Assembly: GCF_009858245.1 (NCBI RefSeq)
Contig: NZ_VMSB01000001.1
Coordinates: forward strand, 1,798,001 to 1,862,000
Length of the DNA: 64,000 bases
Source of the DNA: Ornithinibacter aureus
Lineage (GTDB): Bacteria > Actinomycetota > Actinomycetes > Actinomycetales > Dermatophilaceae
Reading direction: 5' to 3'
Positions 15,616 to 27,253 of this stretch are shown one piece after another. The notes beneath the pieces were generated by a model. That model saw only the letters and a program-made list of their open reading frames with translations, made no database searches and was not told the origin of the DNA. Numbering within the stretch: the stretch's first letter is position 1; every line of letters starts with the position of its first letter. A program made the translations under genes and the position numbers.

Positions 15616-16644
15616 TCAGCCGACGCGGGTGACGACCCCGGTGGCCAGGGCGTTGAGCGCGTCCTTGGCGTCGCTGTCCGGGAGAGCGGTCAGCACGTCC
15701 TGCGCGCGGCGGGCCACGGCATACGTGTGCTCGCGGGCCCGGTCCATCGCCGGGTGGGCGCGCAGCAGTGTCAGCGCCTCGGCCAGCCGGTCGTCGTCGG
15801 ACAGGTCACCGGTCAGCAGCGCCTGGAGGTGGGCATCGGTAGGGTCGCTCGAGGCGAGGACGTGCAGCACCGGCAGGGTGCGCTTGCCCTCGCGCAGGTC
15901 GGTGCCGGGCGTCTTGCCGGTCTCGTCGGCATCCGACTCGATGTCGATGAGGTCGTCAGCCAGCTGGAACGCCATCCCCAGGCGCTCGCCGAACTCGCGC
16001 ATGGTCTCGATGGTCTCCTCGTCACCGCCGGAGAACATCGCCCCGTACCGTGCCGCGGTGGCGATGAGCACCCCCGTCTTGTCGGCCAGCACGCCGAGGT
16101 AGTACTCCACCGGGTCGGTGCCCGCGGGGCAAGGCCGATCGTCACGGATCTGCCCCGAGCACAACCGGATGAAGGTCTGCGCCTGGATCTTCACGGCATC
16201 CGGGCCCAGGTCGGCGACGATGTCGGAGGCCGTCCCGAACAGGAGGTCACCCACGAGGATCGCCGTGGAGTTGCCGTAGGCCGCGTTGGCACTCGGCGCC
16301 CCGCGGCGCACGTCGGCCTCGTCCATGACGTCGTCGTGGTACAGCGATGCGAGGTGCGTGAGTTCGACGCCTGCGGCCGCCGCGACGACCTGCTCGTTGA
16401 TGCCCTGCGTGACCTCGGCCGCGAGCAACGTCAGCAGAGGACGGAAGCGTTTGCCTCCGGCCGCCGTGAGGTGAGCTCCGGCCTCGGCGATGAACGGGTC
16501 GTCGTGGTCCACGCGCTCCTCGATGAGCGCATTCACCGCGGCGAGCCCCGCGCCGAGGCGCTCCCGGAGATCGGCGGTCGCCCCCGGCAGCTCGAGCACC
16601 GAGGGGGTGCCGCGCTGGGCAGGGGTGGCCGCCACGGGCGTCAC
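15616..16644 (-). CDS. Long-chain polyprenyl diphosphate synthase (menaquinone side chain)
   Basis: 342-residue trans-isoprenyl diphosphate synthase that extends allylic diphosphates with isopentenyl diphosphate. The first aspartate-rich motif DDVMD (about residues 104-108) and the second DDLID (230-234) bind magnesium-diphosphate, and GGKRFRPLL is the substrate-binding loop. The absence of bulky residues just before DDVMD (THLASLYH) fits a long product such as hepta- or octaprenyl diphosphate. The GTG start overlaps the nuoN stop, so it is the last gene of the nuo operon. This links quinone tail synthesis to complex I. Confidence 0.93.
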   Translation of the reverse strand: MTPVAATPAQRGTPSVLELPGATADLRERLGAGLAAVNALIEERVDHDDPFIAEAGAHLTAAGGKRFRPLLTLLAAEVTQGINEQVVAAAAGVELTHLASLYHDDVMDEADVRRGAPSANAAYGNSTAILVGDLLFGTASDIVADLGPDAVKIQAQTFIRLCSGQIRDDRPCPAGTDPVEYYLGVLADKTGVLIATAARYGAMFSGGDEETIETMREFGERLGMAFQLADDLIDIESDADETGKTPGTDLREGKRTLPVLHVLASSDPTDAHLQALLTGDLSDDDRLAEALTLLRAHPAMDRAREHTYAVARRAQDVLTALPDSDAKDALNALATGVVTRVG

Positions 16645-18200
16645 AGGAGGAACTCGGAGGCCGAGCTCGCGATGTCGAGGAGGAAGCCGGGCACGATGCC
16701 GAGCACGGCCGTCACGAGGACACCGACGGTGATGCCGATGGTCGACGGGATCGACGGCGTGAGAGCGACGACCTCGTCACCCTCCTCCGTGGAGGCCTCG
16801 GTGAAGTACATCAGGACGATCAGCCGGACGTAGACGAAGGCGGTGACCGCCGAGGCCAGCACGGCGATGACGACGAGGATGATGCCTCCGGTGCCCGCCT
16901 GCACGGCCGGCGAGAACGCCGCGAACTTGGCGGTGAAGCCGGAGGTCAGCGGGATGCCGGCGAACGCGAGCAGCAGGAACGAGAACGCTCCGGCCACGAC
17001 CGGGTGACGCCGCCCCAGACCGGCCCACTGCGAGAGGTGAGAGGCCTCCGATCCACCCTGACGAACCATCGCGACGATGCCGAACGCGGCCACCGTCGCG
17101 AAGCCGTAGGCGACGAGGTAGAACATCACGCCGCCGATGGCCGCCTGCGAGAACGCCAGGACACCGACGAGGATGAACCCCGCGTGGGCGATCGAGGAGT
17201 AGGCGAGCAATCGCTTGACATCGGTCTGGGTGACCGAGAGCACCGCGCCGACGACCATCGTGATCGCGGCAACCGCCCAGAGACCGTCCGACCAGTCCCA
17301 ACGGCTCGCGCTGACACCCACGTACGTCACCCGCAGGATCACCCCGAACGCGGCGAGCTTGGTGCAGGCCGCCATGAAGCCGGTGATCGGGGTCGGCGCA
17401 CCCTGGTAGACGTCGGGGGTCCACGAGTGGAACGGCACGGCGCCGACCTTGAACAACAGGCCGATGAGCACGAGCACGACCCCGGGCACGAGGAGACCGT
17501 CGAAGTCACTGGACGTCGTGGAGATCGCCGCGGAGATGACCCGCAGGTCCGAGGAACCGGCGAAGCCGTAGAGCAGCGCCGCCCCGAAGAGGAAGAACGC
17601 GCTCGAGAAGGCACCGAGCAGGAAGTACTTGAGCGCAGCCTCCTGCGAGAGCAGACGGCGGCGGCGGGCCAACCCGGTGAGCACGTACAGCGGCAGGGAG
17701 AGCACCTCGAGGCCGACGAACATCGTGATGAGGTCGTTGGCCGTGAGGAACACCATCATGCCGAGCACGGCGAACAACGTGAGCGGGAAGACCTCGGAGG
17801 TGGCGTACCCCGCCCGCGTGGCGACGTCCTCCTGGGACGAGCCGGGCGTCGAGGCCCCCATCGGGGTGAACGCGTCCGAGCCGACCCCGCCGAAGCGCTC
17901 GGCCATGATGAGCACGCTGAGCGCGGCCATGAGCAGCAGTGCACCCATGAGGAAGACCGACACCCCGTCGATGACGACGGAGCCACCGAGGGTCACGGTG
18001 AGGTTGTCGCGTGACCACACCACGAGGGCCACGAAGGCCGCGATGAGGGTGAGCACGGTGAGGCCGACCTGGATGCCGTGGCGGGCGCGTCGCGGAGCGA
18101 AGGCCTCCACGACGACGCCGATGAGGGCTCCCGCGACGACGATGAGCATCGGGGCGACGGCGGCGTAGTCGATGTCGACTGCCGAGAACTCGGGGTTCAC
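16641..18200 (-). CDS. nuoN: NADH-quinone oxidoreductase subunit N
   Basis: Antiporter-like membrane subunit of the main complex I, 519 residues with about fourteen helices. Signature parts are FVGLEVLSLPLYVLTGLARR, with the conserved Glu of helix 5, then KVGAVPFHSWTPDVYQGAPT and KRLLAYSSIAHAGFILVG. The GTG start overlaps the nuoM stop and the stop overlaps the polyprenyl synthase start. Confidence 0.96.
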   Translation of the reverse strand: MNPEFSAVDIDYAAVAPMLIVVAGALIGVVVEAFAPRRARHGIQVGLTVLTLIAAFVALVVWSRDNLTVTLGGSVVIDGVSVFLMGALLLMAALSVLIMAERFGGVGSDAFTPMGASTPGSSQEDVATRAGYATSEVFPLTLFAVLGMMVFLTANDLITMFVGLEVLSLPLYVLTGLARRRRLLSQEAALKYFLLGAFSSAFFLFGAALLYGFAGSSDLRVISAAISTTSSDFDGLLVPGVVLVLIGLLFKVGAVPFHSWTPDVYQGAPTPITGFMAACTKLAAFGVILRVTYVGVSASRWDWSDGLWAVAAITMVVGAVLSVTQTDVKRLLAYSSIAHAGFILVGVLAFSQAAIGGVMFYLVAYGFATVAAFGIVAMVRQGGSEASHLSQWAGLGRRHPVVAGAFSFLLLAFAGIPLTSGFTAKFAAFSPAVQAGTGGIILVVIAVLASAVTAFVYVRLIVLMYFTEASTEEGDEVVALTPSIPSTIGITVGVLVTAVLGIVPGFLLDIASSASEFLL

Positions 18201-19735
18201 TTCTCACTCCCGGAGGCATTGGCGGGGGCCGGATCCGAGACGCCGACGATCTGAAGCGTCCGGTCCACGGCCGGGTTGACCAGGTCCAGCACCGGCTTCG
18301 GGAAGAAGCCGAGGAAGAGGAACGAGGCGATGATCGGCGCGACGACGACCTTCTCCCGCCAGGACAGGTCCGGTGGGGCCTCGCCCTCGGCGAAGGTCGG
18401 CTTCGGGCCGGTCATGACGCGCTGGTACATGAGCAGGATGTACAGGGCCGCGAGGACGATGCCCAGGGCTGCGATGACGGCAGCCCACGGGTAGACCATG
18501 AACGTGCCCTGCAGGACGAGGAACTCGGAGACGAACGACGACAGACCCGGCAGGGCCAGGCTGGACAGACCGACGATCAGGAACGTGCCGGCGAGCACCG
18601 GGGTGACCCGCTGCCAGCCGCCGTAGTCGGGGATCCGCTTGCTGCCGCGGCGAGCCACGAGGAACCCGGCGAGCAGGAACAACCCGGCCGTGGAGAAGCC
18701 GTGGTTGACCATGTACAGCGTGGATCCGGCGCCGCCGACACTCGTCAGGGCGAAGATGCCCAGGACGATGAAGCCGAAGTGGCTGATCGAGGTGAACGCG
18801 ATGAGCCGCATCATGTCGGTCTGGCCGATCGCGAGCAGCGCCCCGTAGATCACCGAGATCACCGCGAGGGTGATGACGACCGGGGTCGCCCACTGCGAGG
18901 CCTCCGGGAACAGCTGGAGGCAGAAGCGGATCATGCCGTAGGTGCCGACCTTGTCGAGCACGCCGACGAGCAGCACCGCGGTCGCGGGGCGTGCCTCGGT
19001 GGCGGCGTCGGGCAGCCACGTGTGGACCGGCCACATCGGGGCCTTGACGGCGAAGGCGATGAAGAAGCCTACGAACATCCAGCGCAGGGCCTCCGGCGAG
19101 GCATCGAGGTTGCCCGTGAGGTTCTCGATGAGGAAGCCGGCTGACCCACCCGGTCCCGCGAAGTACACGGCGATGACCGAGACGAGCATGATGAGCCCGC
19201 CCGCGAGGGAGAAGAGCAGGAACTTCACCGCGGCGTACTGACGTCGCGCGCCACCGAAGAGCCCGATGAGGAAGTACACCGGGATCAGCATCGCCTCGAA
19301 GAAGACGTAGAACAGGAACACGTCGGTGGCCGCGAACACACCGACCATGAACGCCTCGAGGACGAGCATGAGGGCGAAGTACCGCTTCTCGCGCGAGTAG
19401 CCCTCGTCGCTGACGTCGTTCCACGCGGCGAGCAGGCAGATCGGCGTGAGGATGGCCGCCATGACGATGAGCGACAGGGCGATGCCGTCGACACCGACCG
19501 CGTAGGAGACACCGAACTGCGGGATCCAGGGGTGGACCTCGGCGAGCTGGAACTGCTCGCTGGCGCCGGTGTCGAAGCGGGCCCACGCCATCAGCGCGAG
19601 GACCAGGGTCACCAGCGAGGCACCGAGGGCGATCGGCTTGGCGAGCTTGGCCGAGTCACCCGGCAGCGCGGCCACGATGATCGCGCCGAGCAGCGGCACG
19701 ACCATCATCAGGGTCAGCAGGGGCAGGGAGCTCAC
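18197..19735 (-). CDS. nuoM: NADH-quinone oxidoreductase subunit M
   Basis: Antiporter-like subunit, 512 residues. [17 protein letters not shown] carries the conserved Glu of helix 5, and [20 protein letters not shown] and [18 protein letters not shown] are family motifs. I place the start at the GTG overlapping the nuoL stop ([14 protein letters not shown]); a GTG 12 bp upstream is less likely. The length and order within the operon are standard. Confidence 0.96.
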   Translation of the reverse strand: MSSLPLLTLMMVVPLLGAIIVAALPGDSAKLAKPIALGASLVTLVLALMAWARFDTGASEQFQLAEVHPWIPQFGVSYAVGVDGIALSLIVMAAILTPICLLAAWNDVSDEGYSREKRYFALMLVLEAFMVGVFAATDVFLFYVFFEAMLIPVYFLIGLFGGARRQYAAVKFLLFSLAGGLIMLVSVIAVYFAGPGGSAGFLIENLTGNLDASPEALRWMFVGFFIAFAVKAPMWPVHTWLPDAATEARPATAVLLVGVLDKVGTYGMIRFCLQLFPEASQWATPVVITLAVISVIYGALLAIGQTDMMRLIAFTSISHFGFIVLGIFALTSVGGAGSTLYMVNHGFSTAGLFLLAGFLVARRGSKRIPDYGGWQRVTPVLAGTFLIVGLSSLALPGLSSFVSEFLVLQGTFMVYPWAAVIAALGIVLAALYILLMYQRVMTGPKPTFAEGEAPPDLSWREKVVVAPIIASFLFLGFFPKPVLDLVNPAVDRTLQIVGVSDPAPANASGSEK

Positions 19736-21663
19736 TGGATCACCCACAGGATGCCGAGGATGGCGACGACACCGGAGAGCATCGTCAAGGCGTATGACCG
19801 GGCGTACCCGTTCTGCAGTCGTCGCAGTCTCGAGGAGAAGCCTCCGACCAACGCTGCGAGACCGCCGACGGCGCCGTCGATGCCCTTGGCGTCGGCGTAG
19901 ACGAGTCCGCGGGTGAGGTGGATGCCGGGGCGCATGAACAGTCCTTCGTTGACGGCGTCCTGGTAGAGGTCCTGACGAGCGGCCCGCGTCAGCACCGAAC
20001 CGCGAGGTGCGACCTCGGGCACGACGTCCTTGGCGTAGCGCACCCAGGCGAGGTAGGCACCGGCCGCGACGAGCGCCAGGGTCAGCGCCATGATCACGGG
20101 GATGGGCAGCACCGGGTGCTCCTCGCCGTGCTCACCGACGACCGGCTCGAGCCAGTGGGTGAAGACCCCGGTCGGGCCGAGGGCCAGGCCGAGGAAGGCC
20201 GAACCGACGGCGAGCACGATCATCGGGATGGTCATGGTGCGGGGCGACTCGTGCGGGTGCACGTCGTCGGCCCAGCGGCGCTCGCCGTGGAAGGTCATGA
20301 AGAACAGGCGGGACATGTAGAACGCGGTGACGCCGGCGCCGATCATGGCGGCACCACCGAGCACCCACGGCTGCCAGCCCTCACCGACGAACGCGGCCTC
20401 GATGACCTTGTCCTTGGACCAGAAACCGGAGAACGGCGGGACCCCGAGGATGGCCAACCAGCCCAGGGCGAAGGTCGCCCAGGTGATCTTCATGACCGTG
20501 GACAGCCCACCGAAGCGGCGCATGTTCACCTCGTTGTTCATCCCGTGCATCACCGAGCCTGCTCCGAGGAACATGCCGGCCTTGAAGAAGCCGTGGGTGA
20601 GTAGGTGGAAGATCGCGAAGGCGTAGCCGACGGGGCCGAGGCCGGCCGCGAGCATCATGTAGCCGATCTGGCTCATGGTCGAGGCGGCCAGGGCCTTCTT
20701 GATGTCGTCCTTCGCACAGCCGACGATCGCCCCGAACACCAGGGTGATCGCACCGACGAGGGCGACGGCCAGGCGGGCATCGGGGGTGGCGTCGTAGATG
20801 ACGTTGGAGCGCACGACGAGGTAGACACCGGCGGTGACCATCGTCGCCGCGTGGATGAGGGCGGAGACCGGCGTGGGGCCGGCCATGGCGTCGCCGAGCC
20901 AGCTCTGCAGGGGGAACTGGGCGGACTTGCCGCAGGCACCGACGAGCAGCAGCAGGCCGATCGCGGTGATCGCCCCCTGGTTGGCGGTGGCCACCCCCTC
21001 GTTGACCGTGGCGTAGTCGACCCCGCCGAAGGTCACGAACATGACCATGATCGCGATCGACAGGCCGAGGTCACCGACGCGGTTGACGAAGAACGCCTTG
21101 TTCGCGGCACTCGCGTACGCCGGGTTCCAGTTCCAGAAGCCGATGAGCAGGTAGGAGGCGAGACCCACACCCTCCCAGCCGACGAACAGCAGGAGGTAGG
21201 AGTCCGCGAGCACCAGCAGGAGCATCGAGGCGATGAACAGGTTGAGGTAGGCGAAGAAGCGCCGCTTGTCGGGGTCGTGCTCCATGTACCCGATCGAGTA
21301 CACGTGGATCAGCGAACCGACGAACGTGATGAGCATGACGAAGGTCAGCGACAGCGGGTCGGCGAGCAGCCCGAGGTCGAGCTGGAAGGACCCGGCGGGG
21401 ACCCAGTTCCACAGTGTCAGGTGCTGCGCCCGCTCCTCGGTGGGAAGGCCGATGAGGTGCGCGATGATCGCGACGCCGACGAGGAAGGATCCCCAGGACA
21501 GCGCGGTCGCGAGCAGCGGCCCGAACTTGTCGGTTCGACGCCCGCCGAGCAGCAGCACGGCCGCACCGAGCAGGGGCAGGGCGATGAGCAGCCACACGAA
21601 CGCGGATGCGCCGCTCGCGTCGACTGGGGCCAGCCCGCTGCCCTCGGTGATGAGTGAGGTCAC
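19732..21663 (-). CDS. nuoL: NADH-quinone oxidoreductase subunit L
   Basis: Largest membrane subunit, 643 residues, with the long lateral helix at the C-terminus expected of Nuo[19 protein letters not shown] and [20 protein letters not shown] followed by [18 protein letters not shown] are diagnostic. It starts at a GTG preceded by AAGGAG, nine bases after the nuoK stop, one of the few non-overlapping junctions in the operon. Confidence 0.97.
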   Translation of the reverse strand: MTSLITEGSGLAPVDASGASAFVWLLIALPLLGAAVLLLGGRRTDKFGPLLATALSWGSFLVGVAIIAHLIGLPTEERAQHLTLWNWVPAGSFQLDLGLLADPLSLTFVMLITFVGSLIHVYSIGYMEHDPDKRRFFAYLNLFIASMLLLVLADSYLLLFVGWEGVGLASYLLIGFWNWNPAYASAANKAFFVNRVGDLGLSIAIMVMFVTFGGVDYATVNEGVATANQGAITAIGLLLLVGACGKSAQFPLQSWLGDAMAGPTPVSALIHAATMVTAGVYLVVRSNVIYDATPDARLAVALVGAITLVFGAIVGCAKDDIKKALAASTMSQIGYMMLAAGLGPVGYAFAIFHLLTHGFFKAGMFLGAGSVMHGMNNEVNMRRFGGLSTVMKITWATFALGWLAILGVPPFSGFWSKDKVIEAAFVGEGWQPWVLGGAAMIGAGVTAFYMSRLFFMTFHGERRWADDVHPHESPRTMTIPMIVLAVGSAFLGLALGPTGVFTHWLEPVVGEHGEEHPVLPIPVIMALTLALVAAGAYLAWVRYAKDVVPEVAPRGSVLTRAARQDLYQDAVNEGLFMRPGIHLTRGLVYADAKGIDGAVGGLAALVGGFSSRLRRLQNGYARSYALTMLSGVVAILGILWVIQ

Positions 21664-21672
21664 TGGTGCTCC

Positions 21673-21972
21673 TTACAGCTTCAGCAGGTTGGCGTCGTCG
21701 ACCGAGGCCGAGCGGCGGGAGCGGAAGATGGCCATGATGATGGCCAACCCGACGACGACTTCGGCTGCCGCGACGACCATGACGAACAGGGCGATGACCT
21801 GACCGTCGAGGTTGCCGTTCATCCGGGCAAAGGTCACGAAGGCGAGGTTCGCGGAGTTGAGCATGAGCTCGACCCCCATGAAGACGATGATCGCGTTGCG
21901 CCGGGTGAGCACCACGGCCGCACCGATGACGAACAGGATCGTCGCGAGGTAGATGTAGTTGACGGGGTTCAT
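21673..21972 (-). CDS. nuoK: NADH-quinone oxidoreductase subunit K
   Basis: 99 residues, three helices, the normal size. [20 protein letters not shown] has the conserved Glu in helix 2, and [14 protein letters not shown] has a second acidic residue in helix 3. The ATG start overlaps the nuoJ stop. Confidence 0.96.
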   Translation of the reverse strand: MNPVNYIYLATILFVIGAAVVLTRRNAIIVFMGVELMLNSANLAFVTFARMNGNLDGQVIALFVMVVAAAEVVVGLAIIMAIFRSRRSASVDDANLLKL

Positions 21973-22739
21973 CGCTCCTCCCCCTTGGCGATCTCGGCGT
22001 CTCGTTCGGCCTCGGCCTCGATGAACGGCGTCGGCGACTGGTTCTGGTCGCGGGCGGTGAGCACGCGGGAGACCGAGAGCTCGGAGGGGGTGCCGTCAGG
22101 CAGCAGGGCCGGGGTGTCAACCGCGTTGTGGCGGGCGTAGACACCGGGAACGGGCAGACCGGCGAGGTGCTCACCGGAGCGGAAGCGTCGGGTGCTCCAC
22201 TCGCGCTGGTTCGGCGCCCGGCCGAGCCGCTCGCGGTGGGCCAGCACCATGGCACCGAGGGCTGCGGTGATGAGCAGCGCGCTCGTCATCTCGAAGACCC
22301 AGACGTAGCGGCCGAAGATCAGCTGCGCCATGCCGGTGACGTTGCCGACCTCGGCGTTGATCGCACCGACGCCGACCGGCTCGCGGAACGCGACCCGCCC
22401 GATGGCAGCGGCGAGGATGCCGCCGAGCCCCAGGCAGAGGACCGCGGTCACCCAGCGCTGGCCGGGCAGGGTCTCCACGAGGCTGTCGGAGGAGTCGACA
22501 CCGACGAGCATGATGACGAAGAGGAACAGCATCATGACCGCGCCGGTGTAGACGAAGATCTGGATGACACCGAGGAAGTCGGCACCCTGGGCGATGTAGA
22601 AGATGCCGAGGATGATCATCGTCAGGGCCATGCCGAGCGCCGCGTGGACGGCCTTCTTGGCAAAGATCAGGCCGAGGGAGCCCAGGACCGCGAGGGGCCC
22701 GAGCACCCAGAAGAGCACCTGCTCACCGGTGCCGGTCAC
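21969..22739 (-). CDS. nuoJ: NADH-quinone oxidoreductase subunit J, with charged C-terminal tail
   Basis: 256 residues from the GTG overlapping the nuoI stop ([14 protein letters not shown]). Five helices include [20 protein letters not shown], where the Tyr-Thr-Gly kink of NuoJ lies. About 80 C-terminal residues after the last helix are hydrophilic and end in a Glu/Lys-rich stretch ([16 protein letters not shown]). Such tails are common in actinobacterial NuoJ, and the role is unknown. Confidence 0.95.
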   Translation of the reverse strand: MTGTGEQVLFWVLGPLAVLGSLGLIFAKKAVHAALGMALTMIILGIFYIAQGADFLGVIQIFVYTGAVMMLFLFVIMLVGVDSSDSLVETLPGQRWVTAVLCLGLGGILAAAIGRVAFREPVGVGAINAEVGNVTGMAQLIFGRYVWVFEMTSALLITAALGAMVLAHRERLGRAPNQREWSTRRFRSGEHLAGLPVPGVYARHNAVDTPALLPDGTPSELSVSRVLTARDQNQSPTPFIEAEAERDAEIAKGEER

Positions 22740-23353
22740 GAGGTCACCTCCGCGTCGGTGGAGTGGGCGTGCTCGGCGACGTAGGCACGCTGCGCGTCCG
22801 TGGCTGCCGACACCTTCCCGAGGTAGTAGTCGCGCTCCTCCATGCCCGGGGCCATGGGGAACGGCGGGGTGAGCATGCCCGCCTGCACCGGGGCCAGCAG
22901 CTGGTCCTTGGTGAAGATCAGGTCGGCCCGGTTGTTGTCGGCGAGCTCGTACTCGTTGGTCATCGTCAGCGCGCGCGTCGGGCAGGCCTCGATGCACAGG
23001 CCACAGAAGATGCAGCGCAGGTAGTTGATCTGGTAGACGCGGCCGTACCGCTCACCGGGGCTGAACCGGCCCGAACCACCCTCGGAGTCGTCGTTGCCGG
23101 CACCCTCGACGAGGATCGCGTCAGCGGGGCAGGCCCAGGCGCACAGCTCGCAGCCGACGCACTTCTCGAGACCGTCAGGATGCCGGTTGAGCTGGTGGCG
23201 TCCGTGGAAGCGGGGTTGGGTGGGTCGCTTCTCCTCGGGGTACTCCTCGGTGATGACCTTGCGGAACATCGTCGAGAAGGTCACCCCGAATCCGCCCACC
23301 GGGGCGAACAGGTCGGAGAAGAAGCCGGACTTCTTCTTCTGCTCGTCAGCCAC
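22736..23353 (-). CDS. nuoI: NADH-quinone oxidoreductase subunit I, two 4Fe-4S clusters
   Basis: 205 residues. The cluster motifs are [12 protein letters not shown] and [12 protein letters not shown]. The start is the GTG at 23353 ([12 protein letters not shown]): a strong AAGGAGG lies six bases upstream, inside the 3' end of nuoH, and the two genes overlap by eight bases. It moves electrons from the NuoG side to NuoB. Confidence 0.96.
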   Translation of the reverse strand: MADEQKKKSGFFSDLFAPVGGFGVTFSTMFRKVITEEYPEEKRPTQPRFHGRHQLNRHPDGLEKCVGCELCAWACPADAILVEGAGNDDSEGGSGRFSPGERYGRVYQINYLRCIFCGLCIEACPTRALTMTNEYELADNNRADLIFTKDQLLAPVQAGMLTPPFPMAPGMEERDYYLGKVSAATDAQRAYVAEHAHSTDAEVTS

Positions 23354-24740
23354 GAACGGCCTCCTTGGTCTCACTGTCCGCAGTCAGCGCGGGGGCGGCG
23401 AGCGAGGGCTCGACCAGGCGCTGGCCGGGCAGGGGTGGCACGGGGTGTCCGCCCGCGTAGGGGTCGACCTCGTCGGGGATGGGCGGGTGGGCGGCGGCTT
23501 CCTTGGCCTCGGCCCGGATGTCCCACAGCCAGACGCCGACGAGGGCCGCCACGGCGATGAGCCCGATGAGGCCCAGGGTCACCACGGGGAAGGAACGGTT
23601 GGCGAAGTCCACGGTGCCGACCTCGTCGAACCAGCCGTTGCGCCCGGCCCGGAACACCGAGATGAGCACCACCCAGCCCAGGGTCGCGGGGATGAGGAAC
23701 TTCCAGCCGAAGCGCATGAACTGGTCGTAGCGCACGCGCGGCAGCGAGCCACGCAGCCAGACGAAGAAGAACATGAAGAGCCAGAGCTTGGCGGTGAACC
23801 ACAGCAGGCCCCACCATCCCTGGTTGAACATGCCGTCGTTGATCGCCGCGATGCCGGGAGGGGCCGCGGGGCCACCGAGGAACATCGTCGTGGCCAGCGC
23901 GGCGACGGTGAACATGTTGATGTACTCACCGAGGAAGAACATCGCGAAGCGCATCGAGCCGTACTCGGTGTGGAAGCCACCGGTGAGCTCGCCCTCGCCC
24001 TCGGCGAGGTCGAAGGGCAGTCGGTTGGTCTCACCGACCATCGTGATGGTGAAGACGAAGAAGCTGAAGAACAGCGGCAGGGCGAACCACAGGTCCGACT
24101 GGGCCGAGACGATCTGCGAGGTCGACATCGACCCGGCGTACATGAACACGGCCACGAGGGAGAGGCCCATGGCGATCTCGTAGGAGATCATCTGCGCGGT
24201 CGCACGCAGGCCACCCATGAGGGGGTAGGTCGAGCCGGACGACCAGCCGGCGAGCACGACACCGTAGATGCCGACGCCCGCGACGGCGAGCACGAGCAGC
24301 ACGGCGACGGGGGTGTCGGTGAGCTGCAACGGTGTCTGGTGCCCGAACAGCGACACCTCGCCGGCCAGCGGCATGATCGAGAACGAGACGAAGCACATCG
24401 TCGCCGTGATGATCGGCGCGAGGGTGAAGACGAAGACGTCAGCCGCCTTGGGTCGCACGTCCTCCTTGAGCATGGCCTTCATGCCGTCGGCGAGGGTCTG
24501 GAGCAGGCCGAAGGGGCCGTTGCGGTTCGGGCCCGGACGCTGCTGCATCCGGCCGATGACCCGACGCTCGAACCAGATGACGAGCAGCGTCGAGAGGAGG
24601 AGGTAGACGAAGATCATCAACCCCTTGACGACCGAGAGCCAGAACGGCGTGTCGCTGAAGTCGGCCTTCGGGTTGTCGACGCTGGCGGTGACCAGCGAGG
24701 CCACCGAGACCAGCTCGGGCAGGGCGGTCAGGGCACTCAT
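23346..24740 (-). CDS. nuoH: NADH-quinone oxidoreductase subunit H, with C-terminal extension
   Basis: 464 residues. The quinone-site loop is seen as [20 protein letters not shown] followed by [20 protein letters not shown], and [20 protein letters not shown] is the acidic region between helices 5 and 6. About 60 residues after the last helix form a Pro-rich tail ending in SETKEAVRG. The ATG at 24740 shares one base with the nuoG stop (TGATG) and has AAGGAG eight bases before it; a GTG three bases upstream is the alternative. Confidence 0.96.
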   Translation of the reverse strand: MSALTALPELVSVASLVTASVDNPKADFSDTPFWLSVVKGLMIFVYLLLSTLLVIWFERRVIGRMQQRPGPNRNGPFGLLQTLADGMKAMLKEDVRPKAADVFVFTLAPIITATMCFVSFSIMPLAGEVSLFGHQTPLQLTDTPVAVLLVLAVAGVGIYGVVLAGWSSGSTYPLMGGLRATAQMISYEIAMGLSLVAVFMYAGSMSTSQIVSAQSDLWFALPLFFSFFVFTITMVGETNRLPFDLAEGEGELTGGFHTEYGSMRFAMFFLGEYINMFTVAALATTMFLGGPAAPPGIAAINDGMFNQGWWGLLWFTAKLWLFMFFFVWLRGSLPRVRYDQFMRFGWKFLIPATLGWVVLISVFRAGRNGWFDEVGTVDFANRSFPVVTLGLIGLIAVAALVGVWLWDIRAEAKEAAAHPPIPDEVDPYAGGHPVPPLPGQRLVEPSLAAPALTADSETKEAVRG

Positions 24741-27253
24741 CACTGAGACTCCTTCGTGACGGACACCAAGGCTCCGGGCGACCCTTCGAGGGCGCCGCGC
24801 AGGTCACAGCCCGCGCTGTTCGTCGGGAGCCAGACGACGTGGTCGGCCATCTCCGAGACGAGGACAGGTGCGGTGACGCTCTGGTCGCCGGCCCGAACCG
24901 TGAGGTGGTCACCGTCGACCACCCCGAGGTCGGCGGCCGTGGCTGCCGACACCCGGGCACGGGGCGCGGGTGCCGTGCCGGCGAGGAACGGTTCTCCGTC
25001 CTGGAGCGAGCCTGCATCGAGCAGGTGGCGCCAGGTCGCGAGCACGAGGGTGCCGGGTTCGACGACGGGCACGTCACCCGCAGGCACGGTCGGCGCAGCG
25101 GCGCGAGCGCCGTCCCACGCCCCGAGCGAGCTCATCTCCGTGCGGACCTCACGCAGCGTGCGCGTGCCGAGGAACTCACCCATCTCGTCGGCCAGCATGT
25201 CCAGGACGCGGTAGTCGCTGTCGAAGCCGGTCTCGATCGCCATCTCGAACTCGCGGGCGCGACCCTCCCAGTCGACGAAGGTTCCGCCCTTCTCCGCGTG
25301 CGCCGCGACGGGCAGCACGACGTCGGCGACGGCGGTGACGGCCGAGGGCCGCAGGTCGAGGGAGACGACGAACGCGCGCTCCAGCGCGGCGGAGGCGACG
25401 GCATCCCCGATGTCCGCGGGGTCGACACCACCGACGACGAGCGCTCCGAGTTCACCCGACGCGGCCGCGGCGAGGATCGCCGCCGTGTCACGGCCGGCGA
25501 CCTCGGGCAGGGACTGCACGCCCCACGCGGTCGCGACCGCGGCGCGGGCGGCGGCATCGGATGCCGGGCGGCCGCCGGGCAGCAGGGTGGGCAGCGCACC
25601 GGCCTCGAGCGCGCCGCGCTCACCGGCCCGACGAGGCACCCACGCCACCCGGGCACCGGTGGTCTGCGCCAGCGTCGCGACCGCACTCAGCGCACCGGGC
25701 ACCGAGGCGAGCCGCTCGCCGACGAGGATGACGGCGTTCTCACGCAGCGCGGCAGAAGCCGCGGTGACGACGTCGGAGCCGGAACCGGCCGCCAGCGCGG
25801 CGAGCACCTCCGGCTCGGTGCCGGGAGCGGTCGGGATCAACGTGCCCCCGACCTTGGCCAGGCCCCGCGTCGCGACCGGCGACACGCCATACACGGTGGT
25901 GCCACTCTTGCGGAAGGCCTTGCGCAGCCGCAGGAACACCATGGGGCTCTCGTCCTCGGGCTCGAGGCCGACGAGCACCACGGTGCCGGCCGTCTCGAGG
26001 TCGCCGTAGGTCACGGCGCCACCATCGGGCGAGGTCGCGACGACGTGCGAGGCGAGGAAGTCTGCCTCCTCGGCCGAGTGCGGACGGGCGCGGAAGTCGA
26101 CGTCGTTCGTGCCGAGCACGGTGCGGGCGAACTTGCCGTAGGCGTAGGCGTCCTCGGCGCTGACCCGCCCACCGACGAGCACGCCGGATGCCGTGGCGCC
26201 ACGCAGGCCCGCAGCGGCGGCGGCGAGCGCATCGCGCCACGAGACGACCTTGAGCTCACCGTCGGTGCCGCGCACCATCGGGAACTCGATGCGGTCACCG
26301 ACGCCGGTGTAGGCGAAGGCCCAGCGACCCTTGTCGCAGTTCCACTCCTCGTTCACCAGCGGGTCGGCCTGAGCCATGCGGCGCAGGACCGTGCCACGGC
26401 GGTGGTCGGTGCGCTGGGCGCACCCGCTGGCGCAGTGCTCGCATACGCTGGGCGTCGACACGAGGTCGAACGGACGGGAGCGGAAGCGGTAGGCGGCACC
26501 GGTGAGGGCACCCACGGGGCAGATCTGCACCGTGTTGCCGGAGAAGTAGCTCTCGAAGGGCTGCTCCTCGTAGATGCCGACCTGCTGGAGTGCGCCGCGC
26601 TCGACCAGTGCGATGAACGGGTCACCGGCGATCTGGTCGGAGAAGCGGGTGCAGCGCGCACACAGGACGCAGCGCTCGCGGTCGAGCAGGACCTGCGAGG
26701 AGATGTTGACCGGCTTGGGGTAGGTGCGCTTGACGTCCTCGAAGCGCGAGACCGCACGGCCGCTGCTCATCGCCTGGTTCTGCAGGGGGCACTCGCCACC
26801 CTTGTCGCAGACCGGGCAGTCGAGCGGGTGGTTGATGAGCAGGAGCTCCATGACGCCCTGCTGCGCCTTGTCGGCACCCTCGGACGTGTACTGGGTCTTC
26901 ACGACCATGCCGGGGGCGACGGTCATCGTGCACGACGCCTGCGGCTTCATCCGACCGGGAGGGCCCTGCATCTGGGTGGGCTCGCCGGGGGTGCCGTCGG
27001 GGCCGGGGCGACCCGGCATCCACACCTCGACGAGGCACTGGCGGCACGCACCGACAGGGTCGAGCCCGGGGTGGTCGCAGAAGCGCGGGATCTCGATGCC
27101 GGCCTGCTCGGCGGCCCGGATGATGAGCGTTCCCTTGGCGACCGAGACCTCGCGGTCGTCGATGGTCAGCGTCACCTGGTCGGCTGCGGGCGGTGCGACC
27201 GCCGCTGCCGGGGTGCCGGCCGCGGGGGGCGCGGTCTTGGGCGTGGTGGTCAT
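24740..27253 (-). CDS. nuoG: NADH-quinone oxidoreductase subunit G
   Basis: 837-residue iron-sulphur subunit of the NADH-oxidising module. The 2Fe-2S domain has [20 protein letters not shown], then the His-Cys motif [17 protein letters not shown] and [10 protein letters not shown] for 4Fe-4S centres, and VCEHCASGC for the extra cluster. A molybdopterin-oxidoreductase-like domain without cofactor follows. The N-terminus has a short Ala/Pro-rich stretch before the ferredoxin domain. The start ATG overlaps the nuoF stop (ATGA). Confidence 0.95.
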   Translation of the reverse strand: MTTTPKTAPPAAGTPAAAVAPPAADQVTLTIDDREVSVAKGTLIIRAAEQAGIEIPRFCDHPGLDPVGACRQCLVEVWMPGRPGPDGTPGEPTQMQGPPGRMKPQASCTMTVAPGMVVKTQYTSEGADKAQQGVMELLLINHPLDCPVCDKGGECPLQNQAMSSGRAVSRFEDVKRTYPKPVNISSQVLLDRERCVLCARCTRFSDQIAGDPFIALVERGALQQVGIYEEQPFESYFSGNTVQICPVGALTGAAYRFRSRPFDLVSTPSVCEHCASGCAQRTDHRRGTVLRRMAQADPLVNEEWNCDKGRWAFAYTGVGDRIEFPMVRGTDGELKVVSWRDALAAAAAGLRGATASGVLVGGRVSAEDAYAYGKFARTVLGTNDVDFRARPHSAEEADFLASHVVATSPDGGAVTYGDLETAGTVVLVGLEPEDESPMVFLRLRKAFRKSGTTVYGVSPVATRGLAKVGGTLIPTAPGTEPEVLAALAAGSGSDVVTAASAALRENAVILVGERLASVPGALSAVATLAQTTGARVAWVPRRAGERGALEAGALPTLLPGGRPASDAAARAAVATAWGVQSLPEVAGRDTAAILAAAASGELGALVVGGVDPADIGDAVASAALERAFVVSLDLRPSAVTAVADVVLPVAAHAEKGGTFVDWEGRAREFEMAIETGFDSDYRVLDMLADEMGEFLGTRTLREVRTEMSSLGAWDGARAAAPTVPAGDVPVVEPGTLVLATWRHLLDAGSLQDGEPFLAGTAPAPRARVSAATAADLGVVDGDHLTVRAGDQSVTAPVLVSEMADHVVWLPTNSAGCDLRGALEGSPGALVSVTKESQ

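Noticed and set aside
18701..19144. Open frames opposite nuoM
   Set aside because: Composition is dominated by His, Asp, Glu and Arg, the usual result of reading a hydrophobic membrane gene backwards.
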